A stretch of DNA of 48,453 nucleotides from CAYXDR01 sp046498185. Its GTDB lineage: Bacteria > Desulfobacterota > DSM-4660 > Desulfatiglandales > Desulfatiglandaceae. The notes under the pieces were generated by a model. It did no database searches. It was not told the origin of the DNA and was given only the letters and a program-made list of their open reading frames with translations. The stretch's first letter is position 1; the number at the start of each line of letters is the position of its first letter. The stretch covers positions 1 through 48,453 of the forward strand of contig JAWOBE010000051.1 in assembly GCA_046498185.1 (NCBI GenBank), given 5' to 3'. Position numbers and translations under genes: made by a program. Below, one piece after another: positions 25,775 through 33,842 of this stretch.

Positions 25775-27899
25775 TATCACATCCCAGATTATCTCCTATG
25801 ACCCGAATGCCGACATAGGCCTTATAGAAAAGGCCTATGTTTATTCCGCCAAAGTTCACCAGGGCCAGATACGGCTTTCGGGTGAACCCTATCTTTCCCA
25901 CCCCCTGGAAGCCGCCTTTATTTTGTCTCAAATGAAAATGGACGTGGTTTGCATAGCAGCCGGTCTTCTTCATGACACCATCGAGGATACCAACGCGGAA
26001 CTTGAGGAAATCCGCCGATTGTTCGGCGAAGAGGTGGCAAGCATCGTCGATGGGGTCACTAAAATCGGCAAACTCTCGTTCACCAGCCAGAAGCAAAGAC
26101 AGGCCGAAAACATGCGAAAAATGATTTTGGCCATGTCGTCCGACATCAGAGTTATTTTAGTAAAACTGGCCGACCGCCTCCATAATATGCGCACCCTTGG
26201 ATTTCAGTCCGTCGAAAAGCAGCGGCGGATTGCAGAGGAAACACTGGATATCTACGCCCCACTGGCGAGCAGAATGGGCATCTACTGGATAAAATCCAAC
26301 CTGGAAGACCTGTGCCTATATTATCTCGAACCCGACATCTATCACATGATAAAAACCGGGATAGCGGAAAGACGGGGAGAAAGAGAAAAATTTGTCAGGG
26401 AAGTAAAAACAATAATTTCAGAAAAACTCGCCGAGCTAGGCATACAGACAACGGTAAAGGGACGCTACAAGCATTTTTACAGCATTTACAAAAAGATGCG
26501 TCATCAAAATCTAAAAGTGGACGAGGTTTTTGATATCATCGCTTTGCGCGTGATTGTTGATTCGGTGACGGCCTGTTATGAGGCATTGGGACACGTTCAT
26601 TCGATGTGGAAACCTGTGCCTGGACGTTTCAAGGATTATATATCGGTTCCGAAAGCCAATATGTACCAGTCCCTTCATACAACCGTGGTCGGTCCCTACG
26701 GCGAGCGAATGGAAATCCAGATACGATCGTGGGAAATGGACAGGGTCGCCGAGGAAGGCATCGCGGCCCACTGGAAATATAAGGAAGGATACGTACCCAG
26801 CAGCACCGACGAAAAGCAGTTCATCTGGTTGAGGCAGATACTTGAACTACAGACCACCTTAAAGGACCCTGACGAATTCCTGGACACGGTCCGCATGAAT
26901 CTTTTTCCGGACGAAGTCTATGTATTCACCCCAGCCGGGGAAGTCAAGGAATTCCCCAGGGGCTCAACACCGGTGGATTTCGCCTACAGCATCCATTCTG
27001 AAGTGGGAGAGAAATGTGTCGGCGCCAAGGTCAACGACCGCATGGTGCCGCTGCGTTACCAGCTTCAAAACGGGGATATCGTAAAGATCATAACCTCGCC
27101 CAAGCAACATCCCAGCAAAGATTGGCTCGAGTTCGTCAAGACTCCGCGGGCAAAGACAAAAATCAGGCAATGGCTTCGTAATCAGGAACGGGAGCAGAGC
27201 ATAAGCATAGGTAAAAGCTTGCTGGACAAGGCTCTCGAGCAGGAGCAGATCGAAATCTCCACTCAAACAAAAGCGGAGCATCTTTCGAGCGCCGCCAAGG
27301 ACCTCTCTTTCCAGTCTGTTGAGGACCTTTACGCACAGATAGGCTTCGGAAAAACGTCAGCCAAACAGGTCATAGGAAAACTCAAACCGAAGCTGGGAAT
27401 AAGAGATGAGAAGCACGCCGGGTTCGTCACCAAGATGGTCGGCCATCTCAAAAGAAAAAAGAGCGACCAGGGAATTACGGTGAAAGGGGTGAGCAACATG
27501 CTGATTCGGTTTGCCAATTGCTGCAACCCTATCCCCGGTGAACACGTCGTCGGTTTCCTGACACGGGGCCGAGGAGTCACCATCCACAACCGAAATTGCA
27601 AGCATATCGCCCACTGCGATCCGGAACGACTTGTGGAGGTATCTTGGGAAACCGACCGGGAAGACTCATATGCCGCGAAACTAAAGGTGACCGGTCTGGA
27701 CAAAAAAGGCCTTCTTGCCGATATCAGCGCGGTCCTGACCCAAAAGGACGCCAACATCCTGCAGGCGGATATAAGGACCACGACTGATCACAAAGCGGTT
27801 TTGGTATTCTCGGTCGGTGTAAGCGACTATAAACATCTGCAAGCCATCATGGGGGCCATAAACAAAGTCAAACACGTCCTGATGGTGGAACGTTTATAA
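25758..27899 (+). CDS. rel: Bifunctional (p)ppGpp synthetase/hydrolase (Rel/SpoT)
   Basis: This 713-residue stringent-response enzyme has an intact hydrolase domain (HPLEAA and LLHDTIEDT within the first 85 residues). A synthetase domain follows (YSIYKKM, IIALRVIVDSV, PGRFKDYISVPKANMYQSLH), then a TGS domain (PVDFAYSIHSEVG), a Cys/His region (NCCNPIPGEHVVGF) and a C-terminal ACT domain. It should both make and destroy ppGpp; no second rel-like gene is in the window. I choose ATG 25758, inside the end of proS. The longer frame from 25653 adds 35 basic, non-homologous residues that are simply proS in another frame. Confidence 0.95.
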   Translation: MIRLNDITSQIISYDPNADIGLIEKAYVYSAKVHQGQIRLSGEPYLSHPLEAAFILSQMKMDVVCIAAGLLHDTIEDTNAELEEIRRLFGEEVASIVDGVTKIGKLSFTSQKQRQAENMRKMILAMSSDIRVILVKLADRLHNMRTLGFQSVEKQRRIAEETLDIYAPLASRMGIYWIKSNLEDLCLYYLEPDIYHMIKTGIAERRGEREKFVREVKTIISEKLAELGIQTTVKGRYKHFYSIYKKMRHQNLKVDEVFDIIALRVIVDSVTACYEALGHVHSMWKPVPGRFKDYISVPKANMYQSLHTTVVGPYGERMEIQIRSWEMDRVAEEGIAAHWKYKEGYVPSSTDEKQFIWLRQILELQTTLKDPDEFLDTVRMNLFPDEVYVFTPAGEVKEFPRGSTPVDFAYSIHSEVGEKCVGAKVNDRMVPLRYQLQNGDIVKIITSPKQHPSKDWLEFVKTPRAKTKIRQWLRNQEREQSISIGKSLLDKALEQEQIEISTQTKAEHLSSAAKDLSFQSVEDLYAQIGFGKTSAKQVIGKLKPKLGIRDEKHAGFVTKMVGHLKRKKSDQGITVKGVSNMLIRFANCCNPIPGEHVVGFLTRGRGVTIHNRNCKHIAHCDPERLVEVSWETDREDSYAAKLKVTGLDKKGLLADISAVLTQKDANILQADIRTTTDHKAVLVFSVGVSDYKHLQAIMGAINKVKHVLMVERL

Positions 27900-27912
27900 T
27901 GTTATACCGGTG

Positions 27913-28101
27913 TCAGGGTTTGACTACTTTCCCGGATTTGATGCAACTGGTGCACACACGCATCTTTTTAATGCGTCCGTTGGTAACCGCCCGGACTTTC
28001 TGCAAATTGGGATACCAGCGGGTTTTGGTCTTGTTATGAGCATGACTCACGTTGAAGCCCACCCTGGGCCTTTTACCACATATTTCACATACTTTGGACA
28101 T
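27913..28101 (-). CDS. rpmB: Ribosomal protein L28
   Basis: This 62-residue large-subunit ribosomal protein is of the zinc-binding form: CEICG near the N-terminus and CTSC near the C-terminus give four cysteines. The middle shows VSHAHNKTKTRWYPNLQ, typical of L28. ATG 28101 is preceded by AAAGGAG. It converges on rel with 13 bases between stop codons. Confidence 0.96.
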   Translation of the reverse strand: MSKVCEICGKRPRVGFNVSHAHNKTKTRWYPNLQKVRAVTNGRIKKMRVCTSCIKSGKVVKP

Positions 28102-28193
28102 AGCAAAGTCTCCTTTGTATTTTTTGATCGGCCTGCCGCCGGAAAAAAACGATAACAGGCCGAATAATTTTCAAAAGATTTTATATACTTCTT

Positions 28194-29717
28194 TTGGAGC
28201 CTTCAGGCAACTATTTTTTTGTTTATACAGGAGGACCAACCATTCAAGTAGATATTATAAAACAACCCGACCTACTATCAAAGGATCTCAACACGGTTCC
28301 CGGGCGCCTGCGCCATATTCATCTGGTCGGTATATGCGGAACCGGTATGGCATCCCTTGCAGGACTGCTATCGGGCCTTGGTTTTAAAGTTACCGGATCG
28401 GATCGCAGCTTTTACCCCCCAATGAGCACATTCCTCGAGGCTCTGAACATTCCGCTGTTTAAAGGGTACCAGGCTGAAAATTTGAATGCAGGGCCTGACT
28501 TGGTTGTTGTCGGAAATGTCGTCACCAGGGACAACCCGGAAGCGATCGAACTTGCCAGGAGGTGTATTCCGTATTTGTCTTTCCCGCAGGCGCTGGCTCA
28601 CTTCTTGCTCGAAAAAACGAAACGAATCGTCATATGTGGTACGCATGGGAAAACCACCACCGCTTCGCTGGCTGCCTGGCTGCTCACCACCGCCGGTTTC
28701 GACCCTGTTTGCATGATCGGCGGAATACCACTAAATTTCGACAGCGGTTGCAGGCTGGGAGCTGGGGCTTACTCGGTGGTGGAGGGCGATGAATATGATA
28801 CCGCTTTTTTCGACAAGGGGCCCAAATTTCTCCATTACCGGCCTGACATCACGGTCTTGACCAGCGTGGAATTCGATCATGCGGATATTTATCGAAATAT
28901 GGATCACCTGCGGGAAAGCTTTCAGAAGCTTATAAAAATTATACCCCCGGGCGGATTGCTCATAGCAAACAGTGACGATCCTGAAGTTCGAAGACTTGCA
29001 TCCACGGCATCCTGCCGGGTCGTAACCTATGGCTTTTCCGAAGCATGCAGCGTGACCGCATCCGGAATCTCAAACAAAAACGGCTGCACCGCTTTCGTCG
29101 CGATCAAAGATGGACAAACGATAAAGGAACTTTGCACGCCTCTTTATGGAATGCACAACCTATCTAATCTGCTTGCAGTCACAGCCTTGTCGGATGCGTT
29201 GGGCATTCCCGCAGAGACGCTCGAACTGGCCTTTTCAACTTTCCGGGGCGTAAAACGAAGGCAGGAGATGGTAGGGGAGCCCGCCGGCATCACGGTGTTG
29301 GATGATTTCGCCCATCATCCAACTGCGGTCAATGCGACGATACGGGCCGTCAAGGAAAAATTTGAAAACCGCAGGCTTGTGGCGGTATTTGAACCCAGGT
29401 CCAATTCCAGCAGGACGAAAATATTCCAGGAAGCATACTCAAAAGCTTTTAATGACGCTGACCTGGTTTTTATACCCGATCCGCAGAGCCTCGAAAAGAT
29501 TCCTCCAGAGGAACGGTTTTCATCCGTCCACCTCGTGCAGGATCTGAATGCAGCCGGAATAGAAGCGGTTCATTCGAAGAATACCGGGGAACTTCTCGAA
29601 ACGCTTTCACGTTCGGCAAAGCCCGGAGATGTAATTTTATTGATGTCAAACGGCGCCTTCGACGATCTTCCCCGACGGCTCGTGAACACGATCGAGAATA
29701 TGTTTAAGACTGGATAA
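28194..29717 (+). CDS. mpl: UDP-MurNAc:L-Ala-gamma-D-Glu-meso-Dap ligase (murein recycling)
   Basis: Mpl reattaches the recycled murein tripeptide to UDP-MurNAc. The protein shows the Mur-ligase plan: Rossmann motif LVGICGTGMASLAG, VVVGNVVTRDNPEAIE (typical of Mpl rather than MurC), ATP loop VICGTHGKTTTAS, VEGDEYDTAFFDKGPKF and a C-terminal domain with FAHHPTAV. Start choice is unusual. The first in-frame standard start is TTG 28194, without a ribosome-binding site. A perfect AGGAGG (28229-28234) instead points, at 7-base spacing, to an in-frame ATT at 28242, which would give 491 residues starting just before the conserved region. ahbB follows 27 bases later. Confidence 0.93.
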   Translation: MEPSGNYFFVYTGGPTIQVDIIKQPDLLSKDLNTVPGRLRHIHLVGICGTGMASLAGLLSGLGFKVTGSDRSFYPPMSTFLEALNIPLFKGYQAENLNAGPDLVVVGNVVTRDNPEAIELARRCIPYLSFPQALAHFLLEKTKRIVICGTHGKTTTASLAAWLLTTAGFDPVCMIGGIPLNFDSGCRLGAGAYSVVEGDEYDTAFFDKGPKFLHYRPDITVLTSVEFDHADIYRNMDHLRESFQKLIKIIPPGGLLIANSDDPEVRRLASTASCRVVTYGFSEACSVTASGISNKNGCTAFVAIKDGQTIKELCTPLYGMHNLSNLLAVTALSDALGIPAETLELAFSTFRGVKRRQEMVGEPAGITVLDDFAHHPTAVNATIRAVKEKFENRRLVAVFEPRSNSSRTKIFQEAYSKAFNDADLVFIPDPQSLEKIPPEERFSSVHLVQDLNAAGIEAVHSKNTGELLETLSRSAKPGDVILLMSNGAFDDLPRRLVNTIENMFKTG

Positions 29718-29744
29718 ACTCCAGCTAATAGTGTATATAAAAAC

Positions 29745-30209
29745 ATGCTTAACGAGCTGGAAAAAAAAGTTATCAGCCAGATTCAAGGCGATCTTCCAGG
29801 GGGGACGACACCTTTCGCCGCGGCTGCAGCCCGTATCGGGATCAGCGAGGAGGAATTCCTCGCCGTGATCCGGAACCTGAAGGAACAGGGAGTCATCCGG
29901 AGATTCGGAGCGACACTCAGGCATCAGGAGGCAGGGTATCCGTCTAATGCGATGGTGGCATGGGATGTGCCGGACGATAATATCCCCGCTATCGGGAAAA
30001 AGCTTTCAAGTTTCAAGGAAGTCACCCATTGCTATGAGCGCCTACGGCATGCGGATTGGCCTTATAATCTGTACACGATGATCCACGGCACCAGCCGTGA
30101 TCACTGCCGGCAGATCGCGGCAAAGCTTTCCGAAACTATAAATATTACAAACTATTTGGTTTTGTTTAGTGAGAAAGAATTTAAAAAAACAAGCATGCAA
30201 TACTTTTAA
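29745..30209 (+). CDS. ahbB: Siroheme decarboxylase subunit AhbB (Lrp/AsnC-like)
   Basis: This 154-residue protein belongs to the AhbA/AhbB/NirD-L family, whose members resemble Lrp regulators. AhbA and AhbB together decarboxylate siroheme to didecarboxysiroheme in the alternative heme pathway of sulfate reducers and methanogens. An N-terminal helix-turn-helix-like part is followed by GVIRRFGATLRHQEAGY, HCYERLRHADWPYNLYTMIH and a C-terminal FSEKEFKKTSMQYF, all family hallmarks. The AhbB assignment over AhbA rests on the C-terminal match and is less sure than the family call. No AhbA partner is in the window. It lies 27 bases after mpl; hemL follows 200 bases later, past a repeat element. Confidence 0.88.
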   Translation: MLNELEKKVISQIQGDLPGGTTPFAAAAARIGISEEEFLAVIRNLKEQGVIRRFGATLRHQEAGYPSNAMVAWDVPDDNIPAIGKKLSSFKEVTHCYERLRHADWPYNLYTMIHGTSRDHCRQIAAKLSETINITNYLVLFSEKEFKKTSMQYF

Positions 30210-30242
30210 TTTTGGTGGATATTTTTTATCATTACATGAACT

Positions 30243-30377
30243 TTGATGGCTTCGTAAAAAGTCGAAACAACCATGTTTCTCGGGGTCGGGGTCGCTGTCG
30301 GTATCGGAAGTTGACTAACGACCTTTTCGACCCCGACGCCGATAACACGGGGATGGTACGTTTTACGAGCCCATCAA
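30243..30377. repeat. Hexamer-arm inverted-repeat element, copy 3
   Basis: The ends are clean inverted repeats: left TTGATGGCTTCGTAAAAAG, right the complement of TTGATGGGCTCGTAAAA. The arms hold about four hexamer units on the left and three on the right. It lies between ahbB and hemL, which run in the same direction, so it would be transcribed as a long hairpin if they share a transcript. Confidence 0.78.
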
Positions 30378-30408
30378 CTTCCATTTTAAAGAAGCTAGAG
30401 GTAATTTT

Positions 30409-31731
30409 ATGGTGGATTCATCCCACACATTGTTTGAACGTGCACGCGCGTTGATCCCCGGAGGCGTCAACAGCCCTGTCAGAGCCGGAAAATCGGTGGA
30501 TATAATTCTTCCGTTCATAGCCGCTGCCGAAGGGTGCCATATACAGGACGTGGAAGGCAATGACTATATCGATTATGTAGGTTCCTGGGGGCCCATGATA
30601 CTAGGACATCGGCACCCTGAAGTAATCGAGGCGGTCCATAAACAACTCGACCGTGGAACCAGTTACGGGGCGTCGACCGAACTTGAAATAGAAATGGCCG
30701 AACTCATTGTCAACCTGGTGCCTTCGATCGAAATGATAAGGATGGTCAATTCAGGCACCGAAGCGGCCATGAGTGCAATCCGCCTGGCTCGTGGCTTCAC
30801 CGGGAGGGATAAGGTTATTAAATTCGATGGATGCTATCACGGGCATTCAGACGGGCTCCTGGTCTCGGCGGGTTCCGGCCTTGCTACCCTCGGCATCCCC
30901 GGCAGTCCTGGAGTCCCGACCGATTTTGCGAAACACACCCTGTCGTTGCCCTTTAATGACATAAATGCCGTCGAAACTGTATTTGATTCCATGGGCGAAG
31001 ACATCGCTGCGGTGATTGTCGAACCGATAGCGGGAAACATGGGTCTTGTTCCTCCAAAAGCTGGGTTCCTTGAAGGATTAAAAAAAATCACTCTGAAGCA
31101 CGGTTCTCTTCTTATTTTCGATGAAGTCATCTCCGGGTTCAGGGCGGCAGCCGGAGGCGCACAGGAACTTTACAGCGTTTCACCCGATATCACCTGTCTC
31201 GGCAAAATCATTGGCGGGGGTCTTCCTGTGGGGGCTTATGGAGGGGCCAAGCGAATCATGAGCAGAATGGCGCCCGAAGGAGACATTTACCAGGCCGGTA
31301 CTCTGTCCGGTAACCCCCTGGCGATGGCGGCAGGCATCGCAACGCTGAAAATATTAAAGAGGCCGGGGATCTACAATGAACTGGAAAAGAAAAGCTTGCG
31401 GCTTTTTTCCGGCCTGAAGCAGGCGGCGGACACAGCCGGCATACCGGTCGCAATAAACCGGGTGGGATCTATGGGAACCATGTTTTTCAGTTCCATGCCG
31501 GTCACCGATTTCGCTACGGCCAAAGCCGCTGATCAGGCTGCATTCAGCAGGTTTTTCCGCGGTATGCTCGCCCGTGGAGTGTATCTGGCTCCGTCCGCTT
31601 TCGAGACAACCTTCATCTCTTTGGCGCACGGGGATGATGTGATAGATGAAACGATCCGGAAAGCTTCAGAGATAATGTCCTCTCCGGAAATGGAGGCACA
31701 GGGTAAAACTGCACAGCGTGGCCTCATTTGA
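30409..31731 (+). CDS. hemL: Glutamate-1-semialdehyde 2,1-aminomutase
   Basis: This PLP enzyme converts glutamate-1-semialdehyde to 5-aminolevulinate, the first tetrapyrrole precursor in the C5 pathway. Its 440 residues include NSGTEAAMSAIRLARGFTGR, the substrate-binding YHGHSDGLLV, DEVISGFR and the PLP lysine K266 in LGKIIGGGLPVGAYGG, followed by YQAGTLSGNPLAMAAG. The length is normal. The start is ATG 30409 with AGAGG about 10 bases upstream. Neighbouring ahbB acts later on the same tetrapyrrole route. Confidence 0.97.
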   Translation: MVDSSHTLFERARALIPGGVNSPVRAGKSVDIILPFIAAAEGCHIQDVEGNDYIDYVGSWGPMILGHRHPEVIEAVHKQLDRGTSYGASTELEIEMAELIVNLVPSIEMIRMVNSGTEAAMSAIRLARGFTGRDKVIKFDGCYHGHSDGLLVSAGSGLATLGIPGSPGVPTDFAKHTLSLPFNDINAVETVFDSMGEDIAAVIVEPIAGNMGLVPPKAGFLEGLKKITLKHGSLLIFDEVISGFRAAAGGAQELYSVSPDITCLGKIIGGGLPVGAYGGAKRIMSRMAPEGDIYQAGTLSGNPLAMAAGIATLKILKRPGIYNELEKKSLRLFSGLKQAADTAGIPVAINRVGSMGTMFFSSMPVTDFATAKAADQAAFSRFFRGMLARGVYLAPSAFETTFISLAHGDDVIDETIRKASEIMSSPEMEAQGKTAQRGLI

Positions 31732-31742
31732 ACTAAACCGTT

Positions 31743-31768
31743 ACGCATTCCGCTGCATTGCGTTTTTT
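31743..31768 (+). terminator. Possible hemL terminator
   Basis: ACGCA (31743-31747) pairs with TGCGT (31759-31763), followed by a run of T up to 31768. The stem is only 5 bp, so this is a weak candidate. Confidence 0.3.
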
Positions 31769-31935
31769 GCCTCGGCATAATGGCGGCGTCACACCGCAGC
31801 GGATAAGGTGTTTCGCGCATTTATTCACGGGTGGACCGATTATGTTACGTAAGGGCGCATAAAAACCGATTGACTTTGCAGAAGAATTTATGCTACTTCC
31901 TTTACCGCGTGTCCGCTGGTGACCGCAGTGGTTAT

Positions 31936-32154
31936 ATGGACGAAGACCTCAAACAAACCATCAAAACCCTTGGCCATTTCAGTACTATAGGGCTTGCAAT
32001 GGCCTTTTCGATTTCCCTTGGGGCCCTGCTGGGCAACTATCTCGATGGGAAATTCGGAACAAAGCCATGGCTCACGATGGTTTTTCTGGGATTTGGTATT
32101 GCTGCGGCGTTCCGGAATTTATATCTACTTTACAAGCGGGCGAAGAAATGCTAG
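31936..32154 (+). CDS. AtpZ/AtpI-like small membrane protein
   Basis: This 72-residue protein has two predicted membrane helices (about residues 12-30 and 43-62) and the pattern GALLGNYLDGKFGTKPWLTMV, as in AtpZ/AtpI-like proteins encoded before F0 genes. Its role is thought to be in ATP synthase assembly or ion supply. I start at ATG 31936; the longer open frame from 31831 has no family resemblance. Its stop overlaps the next ATG (ATGCTAG at 32148-32154), a sign of coupling to atpI. Confidence 0.85.
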   Translation: MDEDLKQTIKTLGHFSTIGLAMAFSISLGALLGNYLDGKFGTKPWLTMVFLGFGIAAAFRNLYLLYKRAKKC

Positions 32155-32543
32155 CCGAGCACCGTGAAATCATTGGGTTTATCAAAACATTCAACTGGAT
32201 AGCGCTGTTTGTGCTTGGCGCAGCCAGTTTTTTGCTGATGGGTACAACTTTCACGAGTGGTTTGATCTTCGGCGGGCTGCTGATAATTCTGAATTTCAGT
32301 ATCTTCGAGCGTTCGATACGGTTGGCTTTTTCCACTTCCAGCGGATTTCGTTTCCGCAAAGCCACGGCCATCGTCAAATATTATATCAGGTTGATTTTGA
32401 TGGGGGTGGTAATATACATTTTGCTTAAACACGCTTGGGTGCACCCGGTGGGGCTTCTACTGGGCCTTTCGATCGTCGTTATCAGCATAATCGCACTAGG
32501 GATTAAATTGCTGATGAAAACATTTCCACGGGAGGCAGCCTAA
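32148..32543 (+). CDS. atpI: ATP synthase subunit I (AtpI)
   Basis: This 131-residue membrane protein has four predicted helices and lies directly before atpB, the usual place for the non-essential subunit I, which helps assemble the c-ring. FGGLLIILNFSIFERSIRLAF and the KYYIRLILMGVVIYI helix match the family. The start at ATG 32148 lies inside the end of the preceding gene. The gap to atpB is 2 bases. Confidence 0.87.
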   Translation: MLAEHREIIGFIKTFNWIALFVLGAASFLLMGTTFTSGLIFGGLLIILNFSIFERSIRLAFSTSSGFRFRKATAIVKYYIRLILMGVVIYILLKHAWVHPVGLLLGLSIVVISIIALGIKLLMKTFPREAA

Positions 32544-32545
32544 AA

Positions 32546-33235
32546 ATGGGTTATCATTTTCATTTTATCGATAAAATTTTCGGAGCGCTCGGCTTCGGCC
32601 ATCTTGCGCATGAATATACTTTCATCACACACTCCTGGTTCGTAATCGCCGTACTGGTGGTGATAGCCATGCTTTCGGTAAGGGGCCTTCAGATGCTTCC
32701 CTCCGGCAAGCAAAATGTTTTCGAAGTGTTGATCAGCGGGCTTGAAGATTTCATGGTAGGCGTTACAGGCCCCGAAGGACGTTTTTTCTTTCCATTCATA
32801 GCCACGCTCTTTTTTTATATCCTTTTCTGTAACCTGCTTGGGCTGGTCCCCGGTTTTTTTTCTCCGACCGCCAACCTTAACACAACGCTGTCACTGGCTG
32901 TCTGCACCTTTATTTACACGCATATCATAGGGTTTAAATTCCACGGATCCAAATATTTGAAGCACTTCCTGGGCCCGGTCTGGTGGTTGGCGCCATTGAT
33001 GCTTCCAATCGAACTGATCGGTCATTTCGCAAGAGTCATGTCGCTGAGCATCCGGCTGTTTGGAAATATTTTCGGCAAAGAAACCGTCCTGGGCATTTTC
33101 TTCCTGCTCGCAGGGCTGTATCTTGCTCCGCTGCCTATTCTATTCCTAGGTATTCTTGTAAGTGTAATTCAGTCAATGGTATTCATGCTTCTTTCAATCA
33201 TCTATTTCGCCGGTGCGATGGAAGAAGCTCATTAA
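32546..33235 (+). CDS. atpB: ATP synthase F0 subunit a
   Basis: This 229-residue integral membrane protein forms the stator half-channels of ATP synthase. The essential arginine lies in ARVMSLSIRLFGNIFGKE in the fourth helix region. FCNLLGLVPGFFSPTANLN and IQSMVFMLLSIIYFAGAMEEAH complete the family pattern. The F1 and subunit b genes are not nearby; only subunits I, a and c are grouped here, as in several deltaproteobacteria. Confidence 0.96.
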   Translation: MGYHFHFIDKIFGALGFGHLAHEYTFITHSWFVIAVLVVIAMLSVRGLQMLPSGKQNVFEVLISGLEDFMVGVTGPEGRFFFPFIATLFFYILFCNLLGLVPGFFSPTANLNTTLSLAVCTFIYTHIIGFKFHGSKYLKHFLGPVWWLAPLMLPIELIGHFARVMSLSIRLFGNIFGKETVLGIFFLLAGLYLAPLPILFLGILVSVIQSMVFMLLSIIYFAGAMEEAH

Positions 33236-33312
33236 AAATTTAAAGCCTGATCTGCACATGCAGTGATAGGAAGAAGACAGAAATTCACATATTCTGAAAG
33301 GAGGAGGAACAT

Positions 33313-33684
33313 ATGTCAAAGAAAGGGTTTGTGGGGGCGCTAACCTCTGCGCTTGTGCTGGGCGCAGTATCTACGGCCTTTGCTGCCGGAAGCGGATCTG
33401 AAAATGCGGTGGGACTTTGGAGGATCTTTTTCGGTATCGCTATAGCATGCGGATTCGGTATCGGGGTAGCCGCGCTGGGCACCGGCCTTGCCATGGGCAA
33501 CGCTATAAACGCCGCCCTTCAGGGTACGGCGAGAAACCCCGAAGCTTCCGGAAAAATCATGACAACCATGATCATCGGCTTGGCGCTCATCGAGTCTCTC
33601 TGTATCTATGCACTTGTGATCTGCTTGATCATGGCATTTAAGCTCCCGGATCTGCAACTCATAGTAGAGCTTCTTTTTAAATAG
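33313..33684 (+). CDS. atpE: ATP synthase F0 subunit c with N-terminal signal-like extension
   Basis: This 123-residue subunit c is longer than the usual 75-90. The extra N-terminus (MSKKGFVGALTSALVLGAVS, then TAFAAG) looks like a cleavable signal or an additional helix. The core has two helices joined by the polar loop ARNPE. The ion-binding carboxylate is Glu94 in LIESLCIYAL. Ser95 and Tyr99 match part of the sodium-binding set, but the helix-1 glutamine of sodium c-rings aligns with Met61, so proton coupling seems more likely. A strong AAAGGAGGAGGAAC precedes ATG 33313. A terminator follows. Confidence 0.95.
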   Translation: MSKKGFVGALTSALVLGAVSTAFAAGSGSENAVGLWRIFFGIAIACGFGIGVAALGTGLAMGNAINAALQGTARNPEASGKIMTTMIIGLALIESLCIYALVICLIMAFKLPDLQLIVELLFK

Positions 33685-33700
33685 GTTAGGATCACAAATT

Positions 33701-33735
33701 AAGGGGGTCCGCCCTTAATGCGGACCCCTTCTTTG
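33701..33735 (+). terminator. Rho-independent terminator after atpE
   Basis: AAGGGGGTCCGC pairs with GCGGACCCCTT around a 7-base loop (33701-33730), followed by the T-rich CTTTGG. The stem is strong and the T-run short. It lies 16 bases after the atpE stop and closes the F0 operon. Confidence 0.75.
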
Positions 33736-33842
33736 GTCATGCACATATCCAAACTAACCCGCCCGCCTTCCTTTTACATTATGTCCGTGAAAACATTTTT
33801 TCTTTTTATAGCATTATTTTATATGCCAGAAGAGGCTAAGTC

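Noticed and set aside
28052..28387. Plus-strand frame overlapping rpmB and the start of mpl
   Set aside because: It lies opposite ribosomal protein L28 and out of frame with Mpl; no recognisable protein.
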